This document shows, piece by piece, positions 1 through 7,203 of a DNA stretch of 10,067 nt; position 1 is the first letter of the stretch, and each line of letters starts with the position of its first letter. The notes beneath the pieces were generated by a model. It saw only the letters and a list, made by a program, of their open reading frames with translations. It was not told the origin of the DNA and ran no database searches. The DNA comes from Candidatus Sodaliphilus fimicaballi (GTDB lineage Bacteria; Bacteroidota; Bacteroidia; Bacteroidales; Muribaculaceae), in assembly GCA_018065165.1 (NCBI GenBank), contig JAGHTV010000050.1, positions 1-10,067 of the forward strand, written 5' to 3'. The position numbers were made by a program, and so were the translations under genes.

Positions 1-354
1 AATTGTGCCGTGGTGTCAACTTCATATGTGCCCGTCACATTCCAGTTTGACAACAACGGTACCGTTATCCCCGGTGCCTATGCCGAGGTTTACCTCATCA
101 CTGGCATTCGCGAGGGTGTCATTAGTGTGCCCACAACGGCCCTCACCGAGGAGCAAGGCGTGTACTATGTATATTGCAAGGTTGATGATCACGCCTATCG
201 CAAGCAAGAGGTGACGCTGGGTGCTACCGATGGCGAGAACACCGAGATTCTTACAGGTCTCAATGGTGGCGAGAGCGTTGTCATCAAGGGTGCTATCAAC
301 GTCAAACTTGCTGGTGCAAGCAACGCAATTCCTGCACACACTCACAACCATTAA
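1..354 (+). CDS. RND efflux periplasmic adaptor subunit (CusB/CzcB-like), C-terminal part
   Basis: The open frame enters from the left edge, so only the last 117 codons are present. The visible part matches the C-terminal beta-barrel and membrane-proximal domains of membrane fusion proteins: a PGAYAEVYL segment, then the VISVPTTALTEEQGVYYVYCK strand pattern, then a GLNGGESVVIKGAINVKL segment close to the end. Such adaptors sit in the periplasm and join an inner-membrane RND pump to a TolC-type channel. The last residues, HTHNH, are His-rich, which fits a metal-handling system but does not name the metal. The gene stops 12 bp before the start of the RND pump gene, so the two are almost certainly co-transcribed. 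The adaptor family is well supported; the substrate is inferred from the pump next door. Confidence 0.85.
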   Translation, partial: NCAVVSTSYVPVTFQFDNNGTVIPGAYAEVYLITGIREGVISVPTTALTEEQGVYYVYCKVDDHAYRKQEVTLGATDGENTEILTGLNGGESVVIKGAINVKLAGASNAIPAHTHNH

Positions 355-366
355 TCTTTGCTTGCA

Positions 367-3300
367 ATGCTTAATAAGATTATACAATTCTCACTTAATA
401 ACCGCCTGCTCATGTTGCTGGCAGCAGTGCTGCTCACTGTGGGTGGTCTGTACATGACTCGCACTACCGAGGTCGATGTGTTCCCCGACCTTAATGCCCC
501 CACCGTTGTGGTGATGACCGAGGCCGGTGGCATGGCAGCCGAGGAGGTTGAACAGCTGGTAACATTCCCCATCGAGACTGCGGTTAACGGTTCGACAGGT
601 GTACGCCGCGTGCGTTCGTCATCTACAATGGGCTTCAGCGTAGTGTGGGTAGAGTTTGAATGGGACACCGACATCTACCTTGCTCGCCAAATCGTGAGCG
701 AGAAACTGGCTGCCATAGGCGAGAGCCTGCCCGATGGCGTTAACCAGCCCACCATAGGTCCGCAATCGTCTATCCTGGGCGAATTGCTCATCGTGGGTCT
801 CACTGCCGACTCTACATCGATGCTCGACCTGCGCACGCTGGCCGACTGGACCATTCGCCCCCGTCTGCTTTCTACTGGCGGCGTGGCACAGGTGGCTGTG
901 CTGGGTGGCGACATCAAGGAGTTCCAAGTGCTCTTTGACCCTGGCAAGATGAAGCACTACGGCGTCACACTGCAGGAGTTGCTTGCCGTGACTCGTGGCA
1001 TGAACCAGAATATCAATGGTGGTGTCATCTACCAGTATGGCAACGAGTACATCGTGCGTGGCGTGGTTTCTACCAGCGATGTTGATAAGATTTCACGCTC
1101 AGTTGTTAAGATGAAGGACGGTTCGCCCATCACCTTGGCCGACGTTGCCGAGGTGCGCATCGGTGCTCAAGAACCCCGACTGGGTGTAGCGTCGGAGAAG
1201 GGCAAGCCTGCTGTGCTGCTCACTGTAACCAAGCAACCCAACACGGGTACCGTAGAGCTCACCGAGAGGCTTGAGGCTTCGCTAGCCGACCTGCAGAAGA
1301 ACCTGCCGCACGACGTGCATGTCTCTACCGATGTGTTCCGCCAGTCGCGTTTCATCGACAGCAGTATCAACAATGTGAGCACCTCGTTGCTCGAGGGTGC
1401 CATCATGGTTATCATAGTTCTTGCCATCTTCCTGGCCAATGCCCGCACAACAATCATCTCGCTGGTGACTATACCGCTCAGTTTGCTTGTGTCGCTCATC
1501 GTGCTCAACCTTATGGGCTTGAGCATCAATACTATGAGTCTTGGCGGTATGGCAATTGCTATTGGTTCGCTTGTTGATGATGCCATCGTCGATGTGGAGA
1601 ATGTGTGGCGACGGTTGCGCGAAAACCGAGCTCTACCCAAGGAGGAGCAGTTGCCCCTGCTTAAGGTTGTGTTTGAGGCTTCGCGTGAGGTGCGTATGCC
1701 CATTCTCAACTCAACGCTCATCATCGTGGTGAGCTTCACTCCGCTGTTCTTCCTCAGTGGTATGGAAGGCCGTATGCTCATTCCGCTGGGCATCGCCTTT
1801 ATTGTGGCACTGTTTGCATCGACCATCGTAGCCCTCACGCTCACTCCGGTGCTGTGCAGTTATCTGTTGGCTAAAACGCAAACTAAAGAGCAAACCGATG
1901 CTCGTGTGGTAGTGTGGCTCAAGCAACACTACAGCAAGGCCCTGAACTGGGTGCTGGGTCACAAGCGTCCTGTGCTAGGTGGTACGCTTGGACTGTTTGC
2001 TTTGGCATTGGTTGTGTTTGCATTCTTGGGACACAGCTTCTTGCCTCCTTTCAACGAGGGCTCGTTTACTATAAATGTTAGTTCGCTCCCCGGCATTTCG
2101 CTCGAGGAGAGTGATAAGATAGGCCGCAAGGCCGAGGAGTTGCTCCTCTCTGTCCCCGAGATTAAGACCGTGGCCCGCAAGACTGGCCGTGCCGAGCTCG
2201 ACGAGCACGCTCTGGGCGTGAATGTGAGCGAGATTGAGGCTCCGTTTGAACTCGCCGATCGTAGCCACGAGGAGGTACTCGACGAGGTGCGCGACAAGTT
2301 ATCGGTGCTCGTGGGGGCAAACATCGAGATTGGTCAACCTATCAGCCATCGCATCGACGCTATGCTCTCGGGTACACAGGCCAATATTGCCATCAAGCTC
2401 TATGGCGACAACCTCAACCACATGTTCATGCTGGGTAACGAGATTAAGGAGGCCATTGAGGATGTCGAGGGCATTGCCGACCTTACCGTTGAGCAGCAAA
2501 TAGAGCGTCCCGCGCTTAAGATTACACCCAACCGTGACATGCTCATGCGTCAAGGCATATCATTGCCCGAGTTCAACGAGTTTGTTGCAGTGAACATGGG
2601 TGGCGAGGTGGTTTCGCAGGTGAATGACGGTGGTAAGAGCTTTAACCTCATAGTGCGTGCCGACGAGAAGAGTCGCCGCACTATGGACGACATCAAGAGC
2701 CTTATCATCGACACCGAGGACGGCCGCAAGGTGCCCCTCACCGATGTCGCTACCGTTGAGTCGTCAATGGGTCCCAATACCATCAACCGTGAGAATGTGG
2801 CACGCAAGATTGTCATCAGTGCCAACTGTAGCGGTCGTGACCTGGGTAGCGTGGTCGATGACATACGCGAGCGTGTTGACGAGCACATTGAGTTGCCCGA
2901 GGGTTACCACATCGAGTATGGAGGCCAGTTTGAGAGCGAGCAGGCGGCAAGCCGCATTTTGTTCTTGACCTCAATCGTGAGCATCCTCATCATCTTCCTG
3001 CTGCTCAATGCACAGTTTCGCAATGCACGCGAGAGTGGTGTCATACTGCTCAATCTGCCCCTGGCTCTTATTGGTGGTGTGTTTGCTATTGCCCTTACCA
3101 GTGGCGAAATAAGCATCCCTGCCATCATCGGCTTCATTTCGCTCTTCGGTATCGCAACTCGCAACGGTATGCTGCTCATCACGCAGTACAACCATTTGCG
3201 TGAGGGCGGTCTGGGCCTGCGTGAGAGCATCGTGCGTGGCTCACTTGAGCGTATGAATCCCATCCTCATGACGGCCCTCACCAGTGCACTGGCGCTTATA

Positions 3301-3480
3301 CCGCTGGCACTGCGCGGCGACCTCCCCGGCAACGAGATTCAGAGCCCCATGGCTAAGGTGATATTGGGCGGCTTGCTCACATCTACCTTCCTCAACGCTT
3401 TCATCATTCCCATCGTCTACGAGTGGATGCATGGTAAAGACGCTAACGAAAACGCTAACGCTAACGCTAACGCAAACTAA
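367..3480 (+). CDS. CusA/CzcA-type RND heavy-metal efflux pump, inner-membrane subunit
   Basis: This is a full-length RND permease of 1037 residues, a proton-driven trimeric pump that moves substrate from periplasm or membrane to the outer channel. The N-terminal DVFPDLNAPTVVVMTEAGG segment and following EEVEQLVTFPIE are typical of the heavy-metal branch. The TM4 proton-relay segment reads GSLVDDAIVDVEN (about residues 400-412, with D404, D405, D409 and E411). It lacks the DFG motif of CzcA-type Zn/Co/Cd pumps and looks more like CusA in this stretch. A Met in the periplasmic RIDAMLSG segment (about M666) lies next to the position of a copper-binding Met in CusA, but the alignment is offset by one, so copper or silver specificity is not proven. 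I chose ATG 367; a TTG at 358 would add only three residues. The protein ends in an unusual Ala-Asn tail. It is the second gene of the adaptor-pump-channel operon. Confidence 0.93.
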   Translation: MLNKIIQFSLNNRLLMLLAAVLLTVGGLYMTRTTEVDVFPDLNAPTVVVMTEAGGMAAEEVEQLVTFPIETAVNGSTGVRRVRSSSTMGFSVVWVEFEWDTDIYLARQIVSEKLAAIGESLPDGVNQPTIGPQSSILGELLIVGLTADSTSMLDLRTLADWTIRPRLLSTGGVAQVAVLGGDIKEFQVLFDPGKMKHYGVTLQELLAVTRGMNQNINGGVIYQYGNEYIVRGVVSTSDVDKISRSVVKMKDGSPITLADVAEVRIGAQEPRLGVASEKGKPAVLLTVTKQPNTGTVELTERLEASLADLQKNLPHDVHVSTDVFRQSRFIDSSINNVSTSLLEGAIMVIIVLAIFLANARTTIISLVTIPLSLLVSLIVLNLMGLSINTMSLGGMAIAIGSLVDDAIVDVENVWRRLRENRALPKEEQLPLLKVVFEASREVRMPILNSTLIIVVSFTPLFFLSGMEGRMLIPLGIAFIVALFASTIVALTLTPVLCSYLLAKTQTKEQTDARVVVWLKQHYSKALNWVLGHKRPVLGGTLGLFALALVVFAFLGHSFLPPFNEGSFTINVSSLPGISLEESDKIGRKAEELLLSVPEIKTVARKTGRAELDEHALGVNVSEIEAPFELADRSHEEVLDEVRDKLSVLVGANIEIGQPISHRIDAMLSGTQANIAIKLYGDNLNHMFMLGNEIKEAIEDVEGIADLTVEQQIERPALKITPNRDMLMRQGISLPEFNEFVAVNMGGEVVSQVNDGGKSFNLIVRADEKSRRTMDDIKSLIIDTEDGRKVPLTDVATVESSMGPNTINRENVARKIVISANCSGRDLGSVVDDIRERVDEHIELPEGYHIEYGGQFESEQAASRILFLTSIVSILIIFLLLNAQFRNARESGVILLNLPLALIGGVFAIALTSGEISIPAIIGFISLFGIATRNGMLLITQYNHLREGGLGLRESIVRGSLERMNPILMTALTSALALIPLALRGDLPGNEIQSPMAKVILGGLLTSTFLNAFIIPIVYEWMHGKDANENANANANAN
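3442..3477 (+). repeat. GCTAAC hexamer repeat encoding an Ala-Asn tail
   Basis: Six hexamer units lie directly before the stop codon of the RND pump gene: GCTAAC, GAAAAC, three more GCTAAC, then GCAAAC. They encode ANENANANANAN. The period is a multiple of three, so gain or loss of units would lengthen or shorten the tail without a frameshift. The tail follows the last membrane helix and should face the cytosol. It looks like a low-complexity extension rather than a domain. Confidence 0.9.
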
Positions 3481-3492
3481 AACAGCAGTGTG

Positions 3493-3512
3493 CCCCGCGT
3501 TTTTACGCGGGG
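3493..3512 (+). promoter_or_regulatory. GC-rich hairpin between pump and channel genes
   Basis: CCCCGCGT (3493-3500) and ACGCGGGG (3505-3512) form a perfect 8-bp stem with a TTTT loop. It starts 12 bp after the pump stop codon and ends 16 bp before the channel start. It is not followed by a T tract (next bases ATAAAACA), so it does not look like a simple intrinsic terminator. A role as an mRNA stabiliser, processing site or partial attenuator that sets the pump-to-channel ratio is inference. Confidence 0.7.
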
Positions 3513-3528
3513 ATAAAACATAACAACA

Positions 3529-4680
3529 ATGAAAAGACTTTTAACCATAGCAATGCTCACAGTGGCTGGTCTGGCAAGTGCCCAGTCACTGCAAGGCATC
3601 TTGCAGAGCATCGAGGCCAATAACACCCGCCTTGCCGCACTGCGTAGCAACAACAACGCCACTATGGCACAACTCGACAGTGAGACATCCATCGTGGGGC
3701 CCACATCGGTCGAGTACAGCCCGTTTTTTGGCGGTGGTGCCAGTGGCATCGCAAGCAGCGAACTCATCGTGTCGCAGGAGTTTGAATTTCCATCGCTGAG
3801 TGGTATGCGCAAGCAGTCAAATGCAGCTCAAGGCCGCGTACTCGACTTGCAATACCAGCAGGAGCGTCGCGACATCTTGCTCGAGGCTAAGAAACTGTGC
3901 TACGACATCACTGCACGAGTTGAGGCTCGCAATATTTTGAAAACACGTGAGCATACATCTGACTCGCTGCTCACTGCCTACGAGACCAGCATGAAGCATG
4001 GCAACGCCACCATCATCGATGTTAACCGCATTAAGATGGACCGCATGACTGTGCACACCCAGGTGGTGCAGAACGAGGGTGAGATAGCCACCTTGCTTGC
4101 CCAGCTGCAAACTCTCAATGGCGGACAACCCATCGAGGGTGGCGAAAACTTGATGTGTGAGATGGAAAAGATAGCTGGCAACGCTGGTACTAGTCTCGAA
4201 GAGTCTATTGCCCAGGCGTCGCTCAATGCTACTACTCACGAGGTGAAGTTGGCACAAAAGGCTTGGCTGCCCTCGCTCACCGTGGGCTATCGCCGCAACA
4301 CCGAGTTGAAAGAGGCTACCAATGGCTTCCTCGTGGGAGTGTCGATGCCGCTGTTCAACAACTCAAGCAAGGTAAAGGCAGCGAAGGCTCGCCAGCAAGC
4401 CGTGCAGGCTCAAATAGACGATGCCGTTACTCAAGAGCGTAGTCGCCAGCAGGCACTCGTTGCCGAGGTCAAGCAACTCGAAGCCTCAATCAAGGCCTAT
4501 GATATGCCACTTATGATGCAGACGCTTGCCCAAATCAAGAGGGCTGTAAGTGCCGGCGCACTCACCATCCCTGAGTACTACAACCAGGCCGATCGCATTT
4601 ATGACACAATGCTCCAACTCATTGACCTCCAGAATAAGTACAACCGCGCTGCAACCGACCTCAACCGCAATATGTTGTAA
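3529..4680 (+). CDS. TolC-family outer-membrane efflux channel (CusC-like)
   Basis: A protein of 383 residues with a clear signal peptide (MKRLLTIAMLTVAGLASA, likely cut after A18). It has no lipobox Cys, so it is probably not lipidated, unlike E. coli CusC. The rest is mostly long amphipathic helices rich in Ala, Gln and Glu (about residues 85-200 and 280-375), broken by a shorter segment with strand character near SLTVGYRRNTELKEATNGFLVGVSMPLF (about 248-275). This is the helix-barrel-helix pattern of outer-membrane efflux proteins, which form trimeric channels through the outer membrane and periplasm. It is somewhat shorter than the usual 400-450 residues but shows no sign of truncation. 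As third gene of the operon it completes a tripartite exporter. The start is preceded by an A-rich stretch (ATAACAACA) rather than a Shine-Dalgarno sequence, as is usual in Bacteroidetes. No terminator is visible after it. Confidence 0.85.
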   Translation: MKRLLTIAMLTVAGLASAQSLQGILQSIEANNTRLAALRSNNNATMAQLDSETSIVGPTSVEYSPFFGGGASGIASSELIVSQEFEFPSLSGMRKQSNAAQGRVLDLQYQQERRDILLEAKKLCYDITARVEARNILKTREHTSDSLLTAYETSMKHGNATIIDVNRIKMDRMTVHTQVVQNEGEIATLLAQLQTLNGGQPIEGGENLMCEMEKIAGNAGTSLEESIAQASLNATTHEVKLAQKAWLPSLTVGYRRNTELKEATNGFLVGVSMPLFNNSSKVKAAKARQQAVQAQIDDAVTQERSRQQALVAEVKQLEASIKAYDMPLMMQTLAQIKRAVSAGALTIPEYYNQADRIYDTMLQLIDLQNKYNRAATDLNRNML

Positions 4681-4710
4681 TCTCGTTACTTGTAAAATTT
4701 TGTGGTTAGA

Positions 4711-4743
4711 TTGCATGATTTCAAAAGAAATGATGTAATTTTG
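4711..4743 (+). promoter_or_regulatory. Promoter of the toxin-antitoxin operon with operator dyad
   Basis: A Bacteroidetes-type promoter is visible: TTG (4711-4713) and TAATTTTG (4736-4743, matching TAnnTTTG) with 22 bp between them. The spacer is filled by an inverted repeat: CATGATTTC (4714-4722), AAAA, GAAATGATG (4727-4735), with eight of nine arm positions pairing. Extending the arms outward adds two more matches (TT at 4711-4712 with AA at 4737-4738). A dyad in this place would let a repressor block RNA polymerase, as expected for toxin-antitoxin autoregulation. The predicted transcript start is near 4750. Confidence 0.65.
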
Positions 4744-4789
4744 CAAAAAAGTATTGAAACACAGACTTAACCTTAATTTGCAAGAAGTT

Positions 4790-5077
4790 ATGCGTAACAA
4801 AAAATACAATACATCTACTGACCAACAACAGGTTGTGGAAGAGACTGGTGTAGAATATCAGGCTGCCCCTCAGCCTACCCAAATCATGGTTAACATCGAG
4901 GATATTTCTATGCTCAGGGACATCAAGCGTGCTATAAGTATGATTCGTGGTGTTGTAAGTGTTGAAAAAACACCCAAAATGAAGGCCCTGGACCGTGCAA
5001 TAGCCGATGTAAAGGCCGGTCGTGTTAAGGAGTTTAAAGATTTGGACGAGTTAAAAGCATTCTTTGACAAATTATGA
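4790..5077 (+). CDS. Type II antitoxin, partner of the YafQ-like toxin
   Basis: A small protein of 95 residues when started at ATG 4790. An in-frame TTG at 4754 would add 12 residues, but it lies only about 4 bp after the predicted transcript start, so the ATG is preferred. The first 30 residues are polar and probably disordered (NTSTDQQQVVEETG). Next comes a compact segment, VNIEDISMLRDIKRAISMIRGVVSVEK (about 34-60), and a charged helical tail, ALDRAIADVKAGRVKEFKDLDELKAFFDKL, of the kind that wraps RelE/YafQ toxins. I see no clear ribbon-helix-helix DNA-binding pattern at the N terminus as in DinJ or RelB, so how it would bind the dyad in its promoter is open. Its TGA stop overlaps the ATG of the toxin (ATGA at 5074-5077), which implies translational coupling. 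The antitoxin role is inferred mainly from this arrangement. Confidence 0.75.
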   Translation: MRNKKYNTSTDQQQVVEETGVEYQAAPQPTQIMVNIEDISMLRDIKRAISMIRGVVSVEKTPKMKALDRAIADVKAGRVKEFKDLDELKAFFDKL

Positions 5078-5349
5078 AGTACACAATTAGGACTTCTAAT
5101 GGTTTCTTGAAAAATTTGAAGACATGCAAGAAACGAGGATATGACATAGAAAAACTATGGAATATAATTGAGATGCTTAAAAATGGAGAGACATTGCCCG
5201 CTTCATGCCGTCCACACAAACTCGTTGGTGATTATAAAGGAAAATGGGAGTGTCACATTGCTCCTGATTGGCTCCTGATTTGGGACCAGAATGATACCGA
5301 ACTTATATTGCTAATGCTCGCTACGGGCTCTCATAGCGATTTGTTATAG
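5074..5349 (+). CDS. YafQ-like mRNA interferase toxin (RelE/ParE superfamily)
   Basis: A basic protein of 91 residues, the usual length for YafQ. It matches the family through the N-terminal FLKNLKTCKKRGYDIEKLWNII helix, the LPASCRPHKLVGDYKGKWECHIAPDWLLIW core and the ATGSHSDLL end. The residues that correspond to the YafQ active site all appear present: H48, H61, D65 and H87, with W66 beside D65. YafQ enzymes cut mRNA in the ribosomal A site and stop translation when the antitoxin is degraded. The gene overlaps the antitoxin by 4 bp. It is AT-richer than the efflux genes on its left, which fits acquisition by transfer. A strong terminator follows 19 bp after the stop. The catalytic set suggests an active toxin rather than a relic. 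Confidence 0.88.
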   Translation: MKYTIRTSNGFLKNLKTCKKRGYDIEKLWNIIEMLKNGETLPASCRPHKLVGDYKGKWECHIAPDWLLIWDQNDTELILLMLATGSHSDLL

Positions 5350-5365
5350 TACATAGCAAGATATT

Positions 5366-5402
5366 AAAACTAACCCAGGGCTGTGCTCTGGGTTAGTTTT
5401 TC
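5366..5402. terminator. Bidirectional intrinsic terminator between toxin and alkD-like gene
   Basis: AACTAACCCAG (5368-5378) and CTGGGTTAGTT (5388-5398) are perfect 11-bp arms. The stem can extend inward by three pairs (one G-U) to leave a 3-nt loop. A T run (5397-5401) follows on the + strand, and AAAA (5366-5369) gives a T run on the - strand. It would therefore end both the toxin transcript and the convergent fic-alkD transcript. The stop codon of the alkD-like gene (5393-5395) lies inside the right arm. Confidence 0.92.
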
Positions 5403-6145
5403 TGTGTCATCCAGTATTGACGCTCATGGGCGGGCATGAGTTCGATGGCATAGCGTAGGGCAGTGCGTGGCATGGTGGCTGCATATTGCTCAAGGAACTC
5501 CTCGAGTAAGGCTTTGTCGCAACGCTTGCCTACCTCGCGCAGCATCCAGCCCACGACCTTGTGCATGAGGTCGTGCTTGTGGTAAACAAGACGCTTGGCA
5601 TAGCGTAGTGCATACTCGGGGTGGCCCTGTTGCGTTGTCTTCCATGTGCTCACCATTGCTATGCGCTGACGCCACAGCACATCGCTGGCTGCCAGGGCAT
5701 CCATGATGGCTTCTTTGCCGCCAATCTCGCTGGGCAACAGTAGCCACGGTCCAATGACTTTAGGTGCCGATAGGTCTACGAGATCCCAGTTGTTGGCATG
5801 GTCGGCATAGTCAAGATACAGTCGCACTATGGAGTCACGCTCTTTTACGGCCTGGGCGTCGTGCATCAGTCGTGCACGACACAGTCGCTCCATCTTGTAA
5901 GTGAGAATGAGGAAGCCGCACAACCTCACCTCATGAAACCTGTGGGTGAGTAGTGCGGGAATTTCGCTCAAGGCAATGTCGCGTGCCTCCTTGGCAACGA
6001 GGCGGGTCTCGGGTACGCGTATACCCAGGAACTCATCGCCCTCGCCATACTCGCCGGGGCCAGTCTTGAAAAATCGCATAAGCACCTTGCGTTGCTCATC
6101 GTCACGCAGCGCAATCAAGCCGTCTATAATCTCGTTTGCAGTCAT
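5393..6145 (-). CDS. AlkD-like DNA alkylation repair glycosylase (HEAT-like repeats)
   Basis: A protein of 250 residues that matches the DNA alkylation repair enzyme family (AlkC/AlkD type). These are all-helical HEAT-like repeat proteins that remove positively charged alkylated bases such as N3-methyladenine and N7-methylguanine. Family signatures are FFKTGPGEYGEGDEFLGIRVP (about 25-45), NNWDLVDLSAP (118-128), LWRQRIAMVSTW (157-168), GWMLREVGKR (199-208) and MPRTALRYAIE (225-235). By comparison with Bacillus cereus AlkD, the catalytic cleft residues appear conserved as W120, D124, R159 and W200, so it should be active. The ATG lies 9 bp after the fic stop, so the two are one transcription unit. 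Its base composition is GC-richer than fic and closer to that of the metal genes, which suggests the two partners have different histories. Confidence 0.9.
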   Translation of the reverse strand: MTANEIIDGLIALRDDEQRKVLMRFFKTGPGEYGEGDEFLGIRVPETRLVAKEARDIALSEIPALLTHRFHEVRLCGFLILTYKMERLCRARLMHDAQAVKERDSIVRLYLDYADHANNWDLVDLSAPKVIGPWLLLPSEIGGKEAIMDALAASDVLWRQRIAMVSTWKTTQQGHPEYALRYAKRLVYHKHDLMHKVVGWMLREVGKRCDKALLEEFLEQYAATMPRTALRYAIELMPAHERQYWMTQKN

Positions 6146-6154
6146 ATCATTCTG

Positions 6155-7189
6155 TTAAAAATATTCACCTACAGCAAACTCGTATTGCTGAATAAAGATT
6201 TGCTTGAAGGCATGTAAATTGTTCTGCTCGTAAAAAATGAGCAGAGCTTTCTTGTAGTCAATAGAATCTACCGACCTGAAACTTAATGGACAGTAGCCGT
6301 TAGCAATGAGTAGCGCATTACTCGTGATGCGTGCTGTACGTTTGTTTCCGTCAGAAAATGCTTGGATATATGATAGTATCAAAAGTGCTAATAAAGCCTT
6401 ATCAAAGACATCTTCTTTGCTATTGATGAGTTTGCACATATCATGCATAGCCTCTCTGATTTGAAATTCATTGTCGAGAGGATGGTATTTTGTTCCAGTG
6501 ATGCCAACGCGACGATGACGTATTCCCTTATCTACCGATAAATCTTTTGTCAGCAGCGAATGTATATCTTCAATATGACTGACTGTAAGATTTTTGAGAT
6601 AGTCGGGGTTTGCCAGAATAAAGCGTAATGCGTCTTTATGATTTAAGAGCATTATTGCATCCTCTCTTGATTTGCCATCAGCAGTTTTACTCTCACGCAA
6701 CAACCGCTCCGTCTCAAGTAAGGAATAGGTATTTCCTTCAATTTGAGAGGATTTCCAACTGAGATCTATTCCCAAACGTTCCATTTCTTTGTTGTATTCA
6801 TTATCAGAGATATCAGCTAGATGCTGCTTGAATACCTTTTGCAATTGATTCAGGTGGTTACGCTCCTCTTGGGTAAATAATTCTACAGAGGGAAGTTGCT
6901 CGTTTATCAGTTCAAAGTTGTATGATTCCTGGACTTCTCGTTCGTCAATATCTTTAGCGAAATAAGTGTCAAGGTTCAGCGGCATGAGCAGGTGAGAACG
7001 AGCAGACAAGCTATAGCGTGTAGCACGTCCCTTCCCATAGACTTCAATTTCCCCTGACTTAACCAGTGATGAAATGATTCTCTTTAAGGCAGATTCACTT
7101 CCCTCAAAGTTAACGCCTACACCAATCATTTCTCTGGAAGACAATGGGTTGTAGTGTAGATATTGCAGTATTTCTCGTTGTATATCCAT
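6155..7189 (-). CDS. Fic-family protein with N-terminal winged helix and atypical catalytic motif
   Basis: A protein of 344 residues. Residues 1-62 look like a winged helix-turn-helix (EILQYLHYNPLSSREMIGVG, then ALKRIISSLVKSGEIEVYGKGRATRYSL, where GKGRATRYSL resembles the wing). A helical region follows with SSQIEGN at 147-153, which matches the (S/T)xxxE(G/N) autoinhibitory motif that holds class II Fic enzymes in check (E151). The Fic core contains the flap-like GTKYHPL (232-238) and the active loop Q-A-F-S-D-G-N-K-R-T-A-R at 276-287. The usual loop is HxFx(D/E)GNGRxxR, so the catalytic His is Gln (Q276, codon CAA) and the second Gly is Lys. Fic enzymes normally transfer AMP or another nucleotide part onto a target protein; without the His this activity may be lost or altered. 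The gene is AT-rich. It precedes the alkD-like gene by 9 bp. Repeated operator-like sites lie just upstream, which fits autoregulation by the winged helix. Confidence 0.88.
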   Translation of the reverse strand: MDIQREILQYLHYNPLSSREMIGVGVNFEGSESALKRIISSLVKSGEIEVYGKGRATRYSLSARSHLLMPLNLDTYFAKDIDEREVQESYNFELINEQLPSVELFTQEERNHLNQLQKVFKQHLADISDNEYNKEMERLGIDLSWKSSQIEGNTYSLLETERLLRESKTADGKSREDAIMLLNHKDALRFILANPDYLKNLTVSHIEDIHSLLTKDLSVDKGIRHRRVGITGTKYHPLDNEFQIREAMHDMCKLINSKEDVFDKALLALLILSYIQAFSDGNKRTARITSNALLIANGYCPLSFRSVDSIDYKKALLIFYEQNNLHAFKQIFIQQYEFAVGEYF

Positions 7190-7203
7190 GATAAATGAAA
7201 TTT

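Noticed and set aside
358..366. TTG start for the RND pump gene
   Set aside because: An ATG three codons downstream gives the usual N terminus (MLNKIIQFSLNNR) and keeps a better distance from the preceding stop codon.
1167..1844. Long minus-strand open frame inside the RND pump gene
   Set aside because: It is antisense to a clear, highly conserved coding sequence and has the biased Ser/Met/Thr-rich composition of a shadow frame.
4681..4710. Terminator after the TolC-type channel gene
   Set aside because: Only a short AAAATTTT palindrome is present; there is no GC-rich stem followed by a T tract.
4754..4789. TTG start for the antitoxin
   Set aside because: It would leave almost no leader after the predicted promoter; ATG 4790 is a standard start and keeps the recognisable region.
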